Below are positions 12,129-22,778 of a stretch of DNA of 64,000 nucleotides, piece after piece; position 1 is the stretch's first letter; every line of letters begins with the position of its first letter. The notes under the pieces are model-generated. The model saw nothing but the letters and a program-made list of their open reading frames with translations, was not told where the DNA came from and did not search any database. Both the position numbers and the translations under genes were made by a program. The DNA lies in contig CANTUV010000024.1 in assembly GCA_947685225.1 (NCBI GenBank), forward strand, positions 17,812,001 to 17,876,000, read 5' to 3'. Source of the DNA: Garcia nutans. Its lineage: Eukaryota; Streptophyta; Magnoliopsida; Malpighiales; Euphorbiaceae.

Positions 12129-15100
12129 ATTCTCTCCCCCTTAAGTAATTTCGTCCTCGAAATTATCTAGTATAATTGTAATTCATTCATAATACCATAC
12201 CATCTTAACTTCCATATGAAGTTAATTTTTACGCTTAAGTCATTATATCATCAAATCATATAGCTTCAACTCTCCTCTTTAGAATCAACCACCTTCTTTA
12301 AATTCCTTAACTCATCATTCTATATGTCTATACATCTTATTACTTTCTTGATCAAACATTCAAAAGATCTCATTACATTTCCTATTAATATCTTTATACC
12401 AGAATCAGATCATCATATAGCACAAAAATACTTTGTCAAATCTTTATATTTAATATATTTTGTTCTTCACTTCTTTGTAATTACTCTCTTAACTTTAACC
12501 TTAAAAACTATAACTTATATCTGAGCATTAATTATCCATTCATTACAATCACTGTCTAAATAGACATCCATCACCCTCAATAGATAACAAAATCCTGATT
12601 TTTCATACATGGAGTTATTTCTTTAGCATGCTTTTCACTTAACTTACATATTAATACATTACTTTTCAACCTATTTTATAAATAACCAATCTTTTTCCCT
12701 TTTTCTCATGATGATTTATAATTATTATACTCCACTCATTCATGTCCAATCATACTTTAAAATTTACATCATATACATTATCATGTAAATAACTACACTC
12801 TTGGTACAACTATACACATTAAATCTCAATAATGATTCATAATCTCAGCCAAATCTAGATCCATTGATTTATCTGTCACAATATATCCACATTCCAATCT
12901 TGTTCACCTCCAACCAATAATTAATTTATTCAAACTTATCATGAAATTTCACAATATTCATATATGTATATATATTTATAACCTAATTCCATTAGGGTAA
13001 ACATATATACAATTTCTGATCTCTTCCGATCCATATTCAATCAAATTATCATGATAACAAATCACTTCAAATTATCTTTTAATATACACATAATTTATTC
13101 TCTATCATCTTATTATAATACCCACCAATTCTCATAAAGGTTTTTATACCATATTTACTATCTACAATTCATGCACTCAAACCTCGAGTTACATATCTTA
13201 AACATATTCAATATAACTTTCATAACATTCCATATCACTCCATATCATCCGCAACTCAAAACCTTTCCATAGTTTCTTTTTCCTCTCTTAGTCTTCACAA
13301 TTATAACCAAAATTGTTAACATAAAATGATAATATACAACTTTATCCATCATAACTTTTAACTATACTTCTCAATTATAATTTCAACCTCACCAAATCTG
13401 TATTACAATCATTTTATCTAAGATTCAAATCCATGGATAACAATTTAACCGATCAAATATACTGAACAAAACACATGGCTTTAAGGGATTAATTTTCAAG
13501 CCTGGAACTTTTAGATCAATACTGTTCTTCTCATAATTTTACTCTCAATCTATACAAATACAAGACTAAGGTATATCTCAAGAATTACATATTCCTTCTT
13601 TGCATTTTTGCCATATCAGAAGTTAACATATTTCAATTTTGTTTCAAACCAAATTGCACTCGTATAAATGATCTTTATCAACTTAATTCATATTTCAACA
13701 ATATTACTATACACATATTCAGTCATATGCAGTTCCCTTACAATTCTATTCATCACTTCATTTCTAATCCATTTACAATCTCTTATAATATACAAATAAA
13801 TAGAACTTTCTATATGTAAATGCTTTGGGACTTTAAATATCATATAATCATCACGTTCAGTGTTCACCATAACAATTTCCACTGTTCACTAATACTTAAG
13901 TCCATGCCATGCTCACTTCCATCACATAATCCATTTTAGCTTTACACAGTTCAAGACCTAATCTCTCTTAGGTCCACTAATATATACAACATCACTTTCA
14001 TATTAATAATTTCATAATAACACCACATACATCTTCATAGGTCACCTTCATAATGCGATTCACACATTTGTTTATATATATAATTTCATTCACATAGAAA
14101 ATTCAATTTACATATCATATACATGTATACACTTAATTAGATGCTCTTATTTGTCATACATTCAATACCATTTTCCTTTATAACTGTAACAACCGTCCCA
14201 GTCTACGTGCTGAGTCATTCCTATCCAGAGAAACCCTCAGGGCCTCTGGGCTAGGCTGCTACAATGCTAAACTGCCCTCACTACCTTCCAACAGAATTCG
14301 TTTATCTGACTTACACCCAAAACACATGAGTGTAAATCGCCTCCCGGGATCGAACACCTGACTTCCCCCTTAAGAGAGTCAGCGAGAATCATCCAGTACC
14401 ATTTCTTCCAATATGATGCAAAGTATTTATTATATATTTCCATATCCATTTTTTTTTTTACCCTTTTCAAATTGGTGACTTAAAATAGCTCATCTTCATT
14501 TGCTTATCCACTTCCCTTTTTGCTTCAAAACAAATTCTCATACTATCAATTACATTACTCAATTCGTAATACTTTCATGTGCAATATTAGTCATTTCATC
14601 TAGCTCATGTATTGCATACACATTAAACCATAAATATCCAAATAATCTTTATCAAATGCTACTAAAACTTCAACTTCTCGACTTACTACTTCACTTAAAC
14701 TTCAATTTGCCAAACTCATCTTTTCTTAAGATCAACCTTAAAACATCTTATATATATATCCCAAAGCAATATCCAACATATAATTTTCACCAATATCCAG
14801 CTCACTTCAACAATCTCAAATATTATATATATTATTACCATTTCCATTAGCTTTCCCAATATCCAAGCATCTCACATTTCTAACATTGAATTCACAATGT
14901 TTTCATTAAAATAACAATATCAATTTATATTTTTACTTAACCAATACCATCTCTTTTTCCTTTAAACAAACCTTAACTATGTATATATATTTATTCCAAA
15001 CTTTAAATAATCACACCTTGTCTATACTTACCAACTCATTCAATATTCCACCATTCTTTCCTTATTTTAGTAACATATCTTTCAATAATAACAATCCAGC

Positions 15101-15677
15101 AATATTTCTCTGTCTAGCAAACTCAACATAAATTTTATTATAAAGGGGTTCAAAGTATAGAGGAAAGAGTGCATACTTTAATCTTGATTTTTGATTTCTA
15201 TTCATTTTTCAACTTTATTTTTTTTTAATATTTCAATTCACATTATGTCCCACATAATATTGCTCATAACCATCAACATTACATTCTATGTTGCACACAA
15301 CATGACATTTTTCATATGCATCATCAATATACATATATCACATTATATTTCACAATTCGTTTCCCATAATCAATTAGGCACTATGCCTCAATTATAATTC
15401 ATTTACAACATCATTGCCGACAATCATGGTTTCTCATCACATTAAAATGATATACACCTATATCATCAACTATATTAAACACCTCATATAACACAAATAT
15501 TCTGCAATTCATATAATGCCACATCCGAGACCAACCTAGGTGTCAATGCATATGCATGTATTACCAATTTCATTTCAAAACTCTTCTTTTTAATTCATTT
15601 TAAGCGTTACAAAACTTTTTCTTTTTAATCTCACTTAGGCCGAGAATCTCGAACCTAAGCTCTGATACCAAAACAAT
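12129..15677 (-). mobile_element. Complete non-coding internal region, unit 3
   Basis: This 3549-bp region is almost identical to the one at 5438-8986, with PBS at 15659-15670 and PPT at 12129-12144. The SINE-like island recurs at about 14185-14408. No coding capacity for retroelement proteins is seen. Confidence 0.85.
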
Positions 15678-18600
15678 TGTAACACCCCGATACCCTATAT
15701 AAGTACTATACATATACCTAGTATACATACAGTAAGTATATAGAGTATAAGGATGCCACTTTTCTTTTTACTTTTTAAAACCTGTAACAAAATTCAAACC
15801 ATAATAGGTCAATTTAAAGAACACTTACAAAATCATTGTCTTTATCAAAACTTCATTTATACATATAATATAACATACTTAAAGTGGATACATGTATGCA
15901 TTACCCTCTAGTTGGTCTCGACAAAATTCTTACTCTTCTCGTGGCATGCCAAAAGACTTCATATCTTCCACCAAGCTACCTGCGCGATAATACATCCGCG
16001 CTAAGCTCGAAAGCTTAGTAGTATAAATATAAAATACAAACATATATCATGGAAATACTAACATATAAAGATATATCAATTCCATATACTTTTAGTTCTT
16101 ATTAAGTTTATCCCTTTTCATTTGCACCTTTCATATCTTTCAACTAATTTCATATCTTATACACATATATATACATAACATTTCTACCAATTCCAACCCA
16201 TCACTAATATTCACAATCAACATCTCAATACACACATTATACATCATACTAACCATAAGTCACATTTCCAATTAAGACAATCATTGTCATCAACCACAAT
16301 TCATCAATTGAATTCACAATCAATGCTAGTACACACATATTACATATCATCAATCACATGTCCAATGAAGTATACCAAAGATTTCATTATCCATTTCTTT
16401 CAACATTTGTATATCACATTGACAACAAAGACAGACTCGGGCCCAACAGACACCACTATGTTATTCAGAGTTCAGAGTTACTGCTTTGGTCTATAATCAT
16501 AATCATCAAGCCCGTAGGCATCATATATCAATATTTCTATCCATGGATAGTGTAACAGACCCAGTCTCTTGGACCATCAACTCATCATGAGGAGATCCTC
16601 AACCCGGCAAGACTGTTACCAATCATATATCTCATATTCACAATTCTCATAGTGTAACAGACCCAGTCTCTTGGACCTCAATTCAACTCAATTTGAAGAG
16701 ATCCTCAACCCGGCAAGACTGTTACCTTTTTTTTTCATTTTATAGGCATGCCTCCAAACCCATAACTCTGAAGACTGAATAACACATTAAACACATATTT
16801 CACTTATTGTTTCATTATCAATTTCAATCTCAATGCTCATTATCATCTAGGCAAACATGCCTTATTTCTTTCAATTGGATCATCATAGCCAATCACAATG
16901 GCTTCATCTCACATTTGAATCATCATGGCCAATTACAATGGCTTCACTACATATCATATCTCAATCCATATGATACATATAACATCATTCATTACTAGAG
17001 CATTTATCATAACAAATTGCACATACCTTAAGAATGATCCTCATATCTTCCTACCTTTTCCATTTCATATTTCATCCTTTATATATATATATATAGTAAT
17101 ATACATTCTTCATTTACATTCACAATATAATAGCTTATTTAACACTTTCATCCCAATGTGTTAATGTTCAAAGACATATAAGGATATACAATCAAATAGG
17201 GTTTATGCTTACCTTGTTAATGCTCTTCACATCCTTCACCTCATTCAATCATCACCTTAGTCCAATTATATTAACAATATAATAAATCACTTAACACATT
17301 TGCAAACAAATGTGTTAAGCCTCAAATTATGTAATTAAATACAATCATATGTATTGGTACTTACCTCAAGAACTATTCCCATTCCTCCATACATTTCCTC
17401 TTCCAAGAATTCTCAACATATAGGTTAATGCAACACAATCTCTTCAAAACCTAATCCAAAGATCATTATACATATGTTTAGAATCATCCACATACATTTG
17501 ATTAGGGCATTCTTTGTTTTAGACATGTTTAAAGTGTTTATGTTTAGGTTTAGGTACCATAATACCTTTGAAGAATCAAAGCCATGCTAAAAGAACAAAG
17601 AATAAAAACATTAACCCACACCTTTGAGGGACACGGGCAGCACCACTTGAGGGACACGGCCAAGCTTGTGGCCGTGTCTCTCAACACCGTTTGGCAGTAG
17701 GCAACACGGGCATGGGACACGGCCGTGTCTCTCATCCAAAAACAGACAGTAGCAAACACCTTCAAGGGACACGGCCAAGCCAGTGGCCGTGTCACCCCAA
17801 AACTTGTCCAACACGGCTAAGATCCTACCAACTTGGCTGTGTCACCCAAATTTCTCAAGTCTTGGCCGTGTCTCTCCTTGGTTCCAGCCGTGTTACTCAA
17901 AAACACAACCCTAATCAAAACCAACACTCTTCCAAAATGCATTTTCACACCCTTTTTCAACAATAATAACTTCATTCAATTGGTTCTAATCAATGTTATT
18001 AACACATATCATACATATTCATCACATTAACCACTTAAACAACACATAACCATTACATTAAAACATTCACCAATACCAAAACCCTAAAACCAACTTCCCA
18101 CTTAATCTTCCACAATCAACCCCCATATATCTAACCATATTCACAACCAAACCAACACCAATTCCATCTTTTAACTTACAATCACTTTAAACACTTATAA
18201 ACACATATCAAACACACCAAATCATCACATCAACCAATCACAATTTTATTTAGACACAACTTCAAAATTGACAAAGGGAAACAAAAGAATTCTTACCTAA
18301 AATGAAGAAATTCCACAAATCTCTTGTCACAACCTTTGATTTCTTCTTCAATTTGCTTCTTGCCTCAAGAACACTTCTCTTTCCCTTTTGTCTAAGGAAG
18401 AGTCGGCCACACACAAATGAGAAGAGGAAAAGATGAAGAGCAAAAGTCAAATTTTGCTTCTTATATCCACCAAGAGTTTTTAACCTTGCAATTACTAAAA
18501 CACCCTTCACCATTTAACTACCCTTTTGTCTCATATGTGCCCAATTAAGTAATTTCACATGCCACATAAAAATATCCTCTTGCATTGACTCTCCCTTTGA

Positions 18601-18820
18601 CCAATTTATATGTTATTTATATCATCATATACCCAACATATAAACTTATCTCTAAACCCTAAATTTCTTCTCCAAAACACATATACATATACATTCTCTT
18701 TCCATTTCTTTTCTCTTACAATTTAACACATATATACAATCCAATATATAACAACAACAACACTAACCACAACATCAACAACATAATCAAAACTTTTAGG
18801 GCATATATGAGGATATTACA
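15678..18820 (-). mobile_element. LTR 3 of the tandem array
   Basis: This 3143-bp LTR is intact at both ends (GGGGTGTTACA and TGTAATATCC on the minus strand). It shares several bases with LTR 2 that differ from LTR 1. Examples are TTCAGAG for TTTAGAG, CCCGTAGG for CTCGTAGG, GCCAAGCCAG for GCCAATCCAG and TTGGCTGTG for TTGGCCGTG on the plus strand. Confidence 0.9.
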
Positions 18821-18895
18821 ATTCTCTCCCCCTTAAATAATTTCGTCCTCGAAATTATCTAGTATAATTGTAATTCATTCATAATACCATACCAT
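18821..18895 (-). mobile_element. 75-bp stub of a fourth internal region and array edge
   Basis: The PPT and hairpin are intact, but after ...ATACCATC the expected TTAACTTCC is replaced by CCGTGAAGTC of the neighbouring element. The break falls inside the internal region, not at an LTR terminus, so it is a recombination or insertion breakpoint rather than a natural element end. Confidence 0.85.
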
Positions 18896-19255
18896 CCCGT
18901 GAAGTCTTAATAAGGTAGGTGACGGACCATATGAGTAGAAACTAGACGAAACCTAATCAAAAACTGTATTGTGATTCCTCCTGAAAATGCCCCAATGAAA
19001 TCATCAAAATTAAGAAATTATAAGAAGAAGATATATGAGATTTATGAATTCAGTCAATGATGGAAAAAAAAAAAGAAAGAAGAGAAAGAGAGAAATTGAG
19101 AACTAAAGAGGTAGAAAGTGCAAAATTAAAATTAGATCAAAAAGGAAAGAATGAAAGTAATAACAACTCAAGGACTAGGTAAAGGAAAAAGGAAAAAGTA
19201 ACAATACAAAAATTACTGGAGGATTGGAAAGAAATGTAGATTTAAAGGATATATT

Positions 19256-19380
19256 ACTCCTCTATGCAAACACTGTGGATGAAGACATAAGAGTGAATGC
19301 TAGTATTAAACAGATGGATGTTGGGAATGCGGGGCACCAGATCGTGTTAGGGTAAACTGCCAGAAAGACAAGTGAATGCA
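19256..19380 (+). pseudogene. gag zinc-knuckle remnant
   Basis: One frame gives CKHCG followed by RHKSEC, then CWECGAP followed by a spaced Cys. This is the pattern of two CCHC nucleocapsid knuckles that bind RNA. Three stop codons fall between the two knuckles. The capsid part of gag is lost or unrecognisable upstream. The fragment belongs with the protease remnant that begins about 120 bp downstream. Confidence 0.6.
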
Positions 19381-19499
19381 CCCGCACCGACAGAAAAATC
19401 ATGGCCCGCTTTTGGCCGAGGCCGAAGCAGGCGAAAGGAAAGTGATTCGAATTTTCAAAGAGCACAATCAGAGACCGTTGATTAGCTCAATTCAAGTAC

Positions 19500-21370
19500 A
19501 CCAGCCAGAGCCTACGCAATGAAAATTTAGAAGAATTACCAGTAGGATATGTTAAGTTTGAAACATTAGTTATAAATCCGATAAGAGACGAGGTAGTTAG
19601 ACACAAGTGATTAAAGAATGTTCTATAGAGTTACATGAAAATGCATTTCCAGAAAATTTAATAGAGTTACCATTCTGAGAATTTGACGTAATGTTGGTAT
19701 TGGATTGGCTAACAAGGTATAAAACAGTGGTCGATTATAAGAAGAAAGAGAGTAACACTTCATACTCCCCACAAGGAGGAAGTGACGGCAGTAGGAAAGA
19801 GAGCCGATTACCTAAACAACGTAACAGCAGCAGTTACAACAAGGCGTTCCATACAAACAGATGTGAGGCATACTTGGTAAGCACTATGGAAGCAAAGAAG
19901 AATGTAATAAAGATTCAAGAGGTATCTACAATGTGTGATTTTCTCGATGTTTCCTTAGACGAGCTACCCGGATTATCACCTAAGAGAAAAGTAGGATTCA
20001 CTATAAATGTATATCCGGGAATTGCACCGGTGTCGGTTGCCTCATACCAAATGGTACCAGCGAAACCCAGAGAAATGAAAACCCAATTATAGGAGCTACT
20101 CGACAAGGGTCTTATATGGCCAAGTATTTCTTCATGGGGCACGCCAGTACTCTTCGACAAGAAGAAAGATAAATCCTTAAGGTCATATGTGAACTATAAG
20201 TAGTTGAATGAGCTTACGATTAAGGATAAATATCCATTACCGTCCATCGATGATGTATTTGACAACTTAAAGGAACCAAGGTCTTTTAAAAAAAAATATA
20301 GATCACCGACTGGGATATCAGCAGCTACGGATCAAAGGAAAAGACATTCCAAAGACTACATCTAGAACTCGATACGGACGTTATAAGTTCCTTGTAATGC
20401 CTTTTGAGCCCACACATGTGTTAGTAGTGTTCATGGATTTAATGAATCATATCTTTCATCCATATTTTGACCAATTTGTAAATGGTGTTCATAGATGACA
20501 CCTTCGTTTATTTAAGGAACAAAGAAGAATACAATCGATACTTTTGCATAGTATTGCAAATGTTGCGAGAGAAGCAGTTGTACGTCAAACATTACAAATG
20601 CAAGTTTTGATTGGAAAAAAATGACATTATTAGAACACACCATATTAGCATAAGGCATTAAAGTAGGTCTTAATAAAACAAAAGCCATTTTGGAATGGAA
20701 AACACCAAAGACAGTAATAGAAGTAAGAATCTTCTTAGGACTAGCTGGGTACTACTAATGTTTTATAAAAGGGTTTTACATTATTATCATTCCAATGATA
20801 AGGTTGTTTCAAAGGAATGCCAAACTTCAATGGACTGATAAATGTTAGAGGAACTTTGAGAAACTAAAGGAAAAGTTAACGAATGCTTCAATACCCATAC
20901 GGCCCGTGTCCAGCAAAGAATTTGTGATATATAGTGATGCTTCACACATCGGTTAAGGTTATATGCTTATGCAAAAAGGATAAAATAGTCGCATAAGTCT
21001 TTTGATGATTTAACCCATACGAAAAAATAATAATAATAATGATAACCCGGCACACTTTTTGGAATTAACAGTTATCGTATTGGCTTTCAAGATTTGGAGA
21101 TATGATTTATATGGAGAAAAGTGTTATATTTATATAGACGCAAAAGTTTAAAATATCAGCCAACCCATGAGGATCTCAATTTATGGTAAGGAAAGTAAAC
21201 CCAAGTTTTGGAAATAACAGCTAAGTTATAAATTATCATCTAGGAAAAGCTAATGTGGTGGCCGACGCACTTGGAGGAAAATCGATACCAGCCTTAGGCG
21301 CTATAAAGATCAGTTTAAGATCAATGGAAGAGGAAGTACTAGTAGTATAAATGCAAGCATAAACTATGTT
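19500..21370 (+). pseudogene. pol remnant: protease, reverse transcriptase, RNase H
   Basis: Readable pieces appear in order. LVLDWLTRYKTVVDYKKK at 19691-19750 is the protease C-terminal motif (GMDWL..Y..VDC in relatives). The RT N-terminus lies at 19930-20100. KDKYPLPSIDDVFD at about 20225-20262 is an RT motif, and VFIDDTFVY near 20480 corresponds to the FIDD/YxDD catalytic box. IYSDAS near 20930 is the RNase H start, and a YHLGKANVVADAL tail sits near 21230. Many stops and frame changes separate them. The longest open piece is 19691-20092 (133 codons). The product would have copied element RNA into DNA; it is certainly inactive. Confidence 0.8.
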
Positions 21371-21589
21371 TCTTTTCAAGAAATTCATCAAGTGCAAAAG
21401 GAAAACAAACAAATACAAAAATGGATCAAGCAAGTGCAAGGAGGAAAGGATATAAAATTCTAAATTTCTAAGAACAGTGGTTTGTATTATGACAATAGAG
21501 TAATGATACTAACAATGGGAGACATAAGAAAGAAAATTTTTTCGAAAAGCATATAGTAGCCTCTACACAATGCATCCAAGAGTTACAAA

Positions 21590-22330
21590 TGTATCAATAT
21601 CTAAAGAAGTTTTAATGGTAGCCTAGAATGAAGAGAGATGTTGTTGATTTTATGACCAAATGTTTAATATGTCAACAAGCAAAAGTGAAATATCAAATAC
21701 TATCTGGACTGTTACAACTAATTTCTACTCTGGTATGAAAATGGGAACATATCACTATGGATTTCGTCATAGAACTACCAATGACACGAGGCTAGCATGA
21801 CGTTGTTCGGATAATTGTTGACTGCCTAACTAAGTTAGCTCATTTTCTACTTTTACAAATGGATTATTCAATAGATAAATTGGTGGAAATGTACGCCAAA
21901 GAAATTGTATGATTACACAGGATTCCAACATCTATCATTTTAGGCAGAGGTCCACAATTCACCATGAATTTATGAACGAAGTCGCAAACAGCTTCTGAAA
22001 CCCAAACAAATTATAGCACTGCCTTTCACCCGTAAACTGATGGACGATTTGAAAGAGTAATCAAAATTTTGGGAGGACATATTAAGAGTATGTGTTATAG
22101 AATTTAAGGGTGGCTAGAATAGGTATTTGAGTTTAATTGAATATGCATATAACAACAACTATTAATTCAGCATAAGGTGACGCCCTATAAAGAATTATAC
22201 AAAAGAAAACATGGAACACCAGAGTGTTGGACAGAATTAAGTAAAGACAAGATAAAATCATATGCGAGTAGGTAGGAGCAAAATCATATGCGGACTCGAA
22301 ACGAAGGGACATAGAACTCTAAGTGGAAGA
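21590..22330 (+). pseudogene. Integrase remnant
   Basis: CLICQQAKVKYQ (about 21665-21700) is the end of the HHCC zinc finger. HITMDFV (about 21750) carries the first catalytic Asp. GRGPQFT (about 21943) is the second catalytic block, with Gly where Asp is expected. TDGRFERVI (about 22035) has the catalytic Glu. The D-D-E core is therefore broken at its second residue as well as by stops. The architecture matches Ty3/gypsy integrase, which inserts the cDNA. Confidence 0.75.
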
Positions 22331-22439
22331 CAAGGTTTTTCTTAAGACTTTCCTATGAAAGAAGTATTAAGATTTAAGCAGAAAAGTAAGTTAAGCCTTA
22401 GGGTTATTGGACTATACGAGATCATCGAACACATAGATC

Positions 22440-22728
22440 AATAGCCTATCGGTTAACTCTATTACCAGAACTGAACAAAATACATAATGTTTTTCACGTT
22501 TCAATGATAAGGCAAGATCGTTTGAACTTCCCACACGATATAAAGACACAAAACATCAGAGTCCAATCTGACCTAAATTATGAAGAAGAACCAATAGAAA
22601 TTTTAGCATGAAAAGTCAAAGGATTAAGAAATAAGAGATTTCCTCCAGTTAAAGTGCGGCGAAGGAACCATAGAATGGAAGAGATATTTTGGGAAAAAGA
22701 AGGAATAATGAGGATGGAAGCCTAAATT
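22440..22728 (+). pseudogene. Integrase C-terminal, chromodomain-like remnant
   Basis: After LPELNKIHNVFHVSMIRQ the frame reads DLNYEEEPIEIL and then KVKGLRNKRFPPVKV and NHRMEEIFWEKE. This layout (YEEEPIEIL, LRNK.....VKV, NH..EE..WE) is characteristic of the C-terminal chromodomain-like tail of Tekay/Del chromoviruses, which targets integration to modified histones. At least one stop interrupts it. It ends some 50 bp before the PPT. Confidence 0.7.
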
Positions 22729-22740
22729 TTACACCCGATC

Positions 22741-22778
22741 GGCTTCGGGACGAAGCCTAAATTTTAGAGGGGAAGAAA
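22741..22778 (+). other. GGA-loop hairpin and polypurine tract
   Basis: Perfect 7-bp stem GGCTTCG/CGAAGCC closes a GGA loop (22741-22757). After TAAATTTT comes AGAGGGGAAGAAA (22766-22778), the PPT immediately before the LTR start TGTCACGACCC. The same hairpin-then-PPT layout, with unrelated stem sequence, is found at 5438-5475. Confidence 0.8.

Larger units (their letters stand above)
1..18895 (-). repeat. Tandem array of LTR-plus-internal units, period about 6.69 kb
   Basis: The sequence at position 1 recurs at 6698 and again at 13389, giving periods of 6697 and 6691 bp. Two units are complete and the third stops near 18895, about 5.5 kb into the unit. Copies differ only by scattered SNPs, a 2-bp deletion (near 9293) and poly-T or AT-run lengths. 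Each unit decomposes into an LTR on the minus strand (TGTAATATCC start, GGTGTTACA end) and an internal region carrying a PBS and PPT. It is therefore a retrotransposon array with shared LTRs, not a simple satellite. Unequal LTR recombination or template-switch integration are plausible origins; collapse or duplication in assembly cannot be excluded from sequence alone. Confidence 0.93.
18896..22778 (+). mobile_element. Internal region of a decayed chromovirus
   Basis: This internal region is cut at its 5' side by the array edge, so the 5' LTR, PBS and gag N-terminus are missing. Domain remnants follow the Ty3/gypsy order: zinc knuckles, protease, RT, RNase H, integrase, chromodomain-like tail, then PPT and LTR. 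The first 350 bp (18896-19255) are purine-rich and I see nothing definite in them beyond probable gag remains. Dense stops and frameshifts show it is old. Confidence 0.85.

Noticed and set aside
1..18895. Centromeric satellite interpretation of the 6.69-kb repeat
   Set aside because: PBS, PPT and TG..CA LTR ends at every unit identify an LTR retrotransposon array; the period is far above typical satellite monomers.
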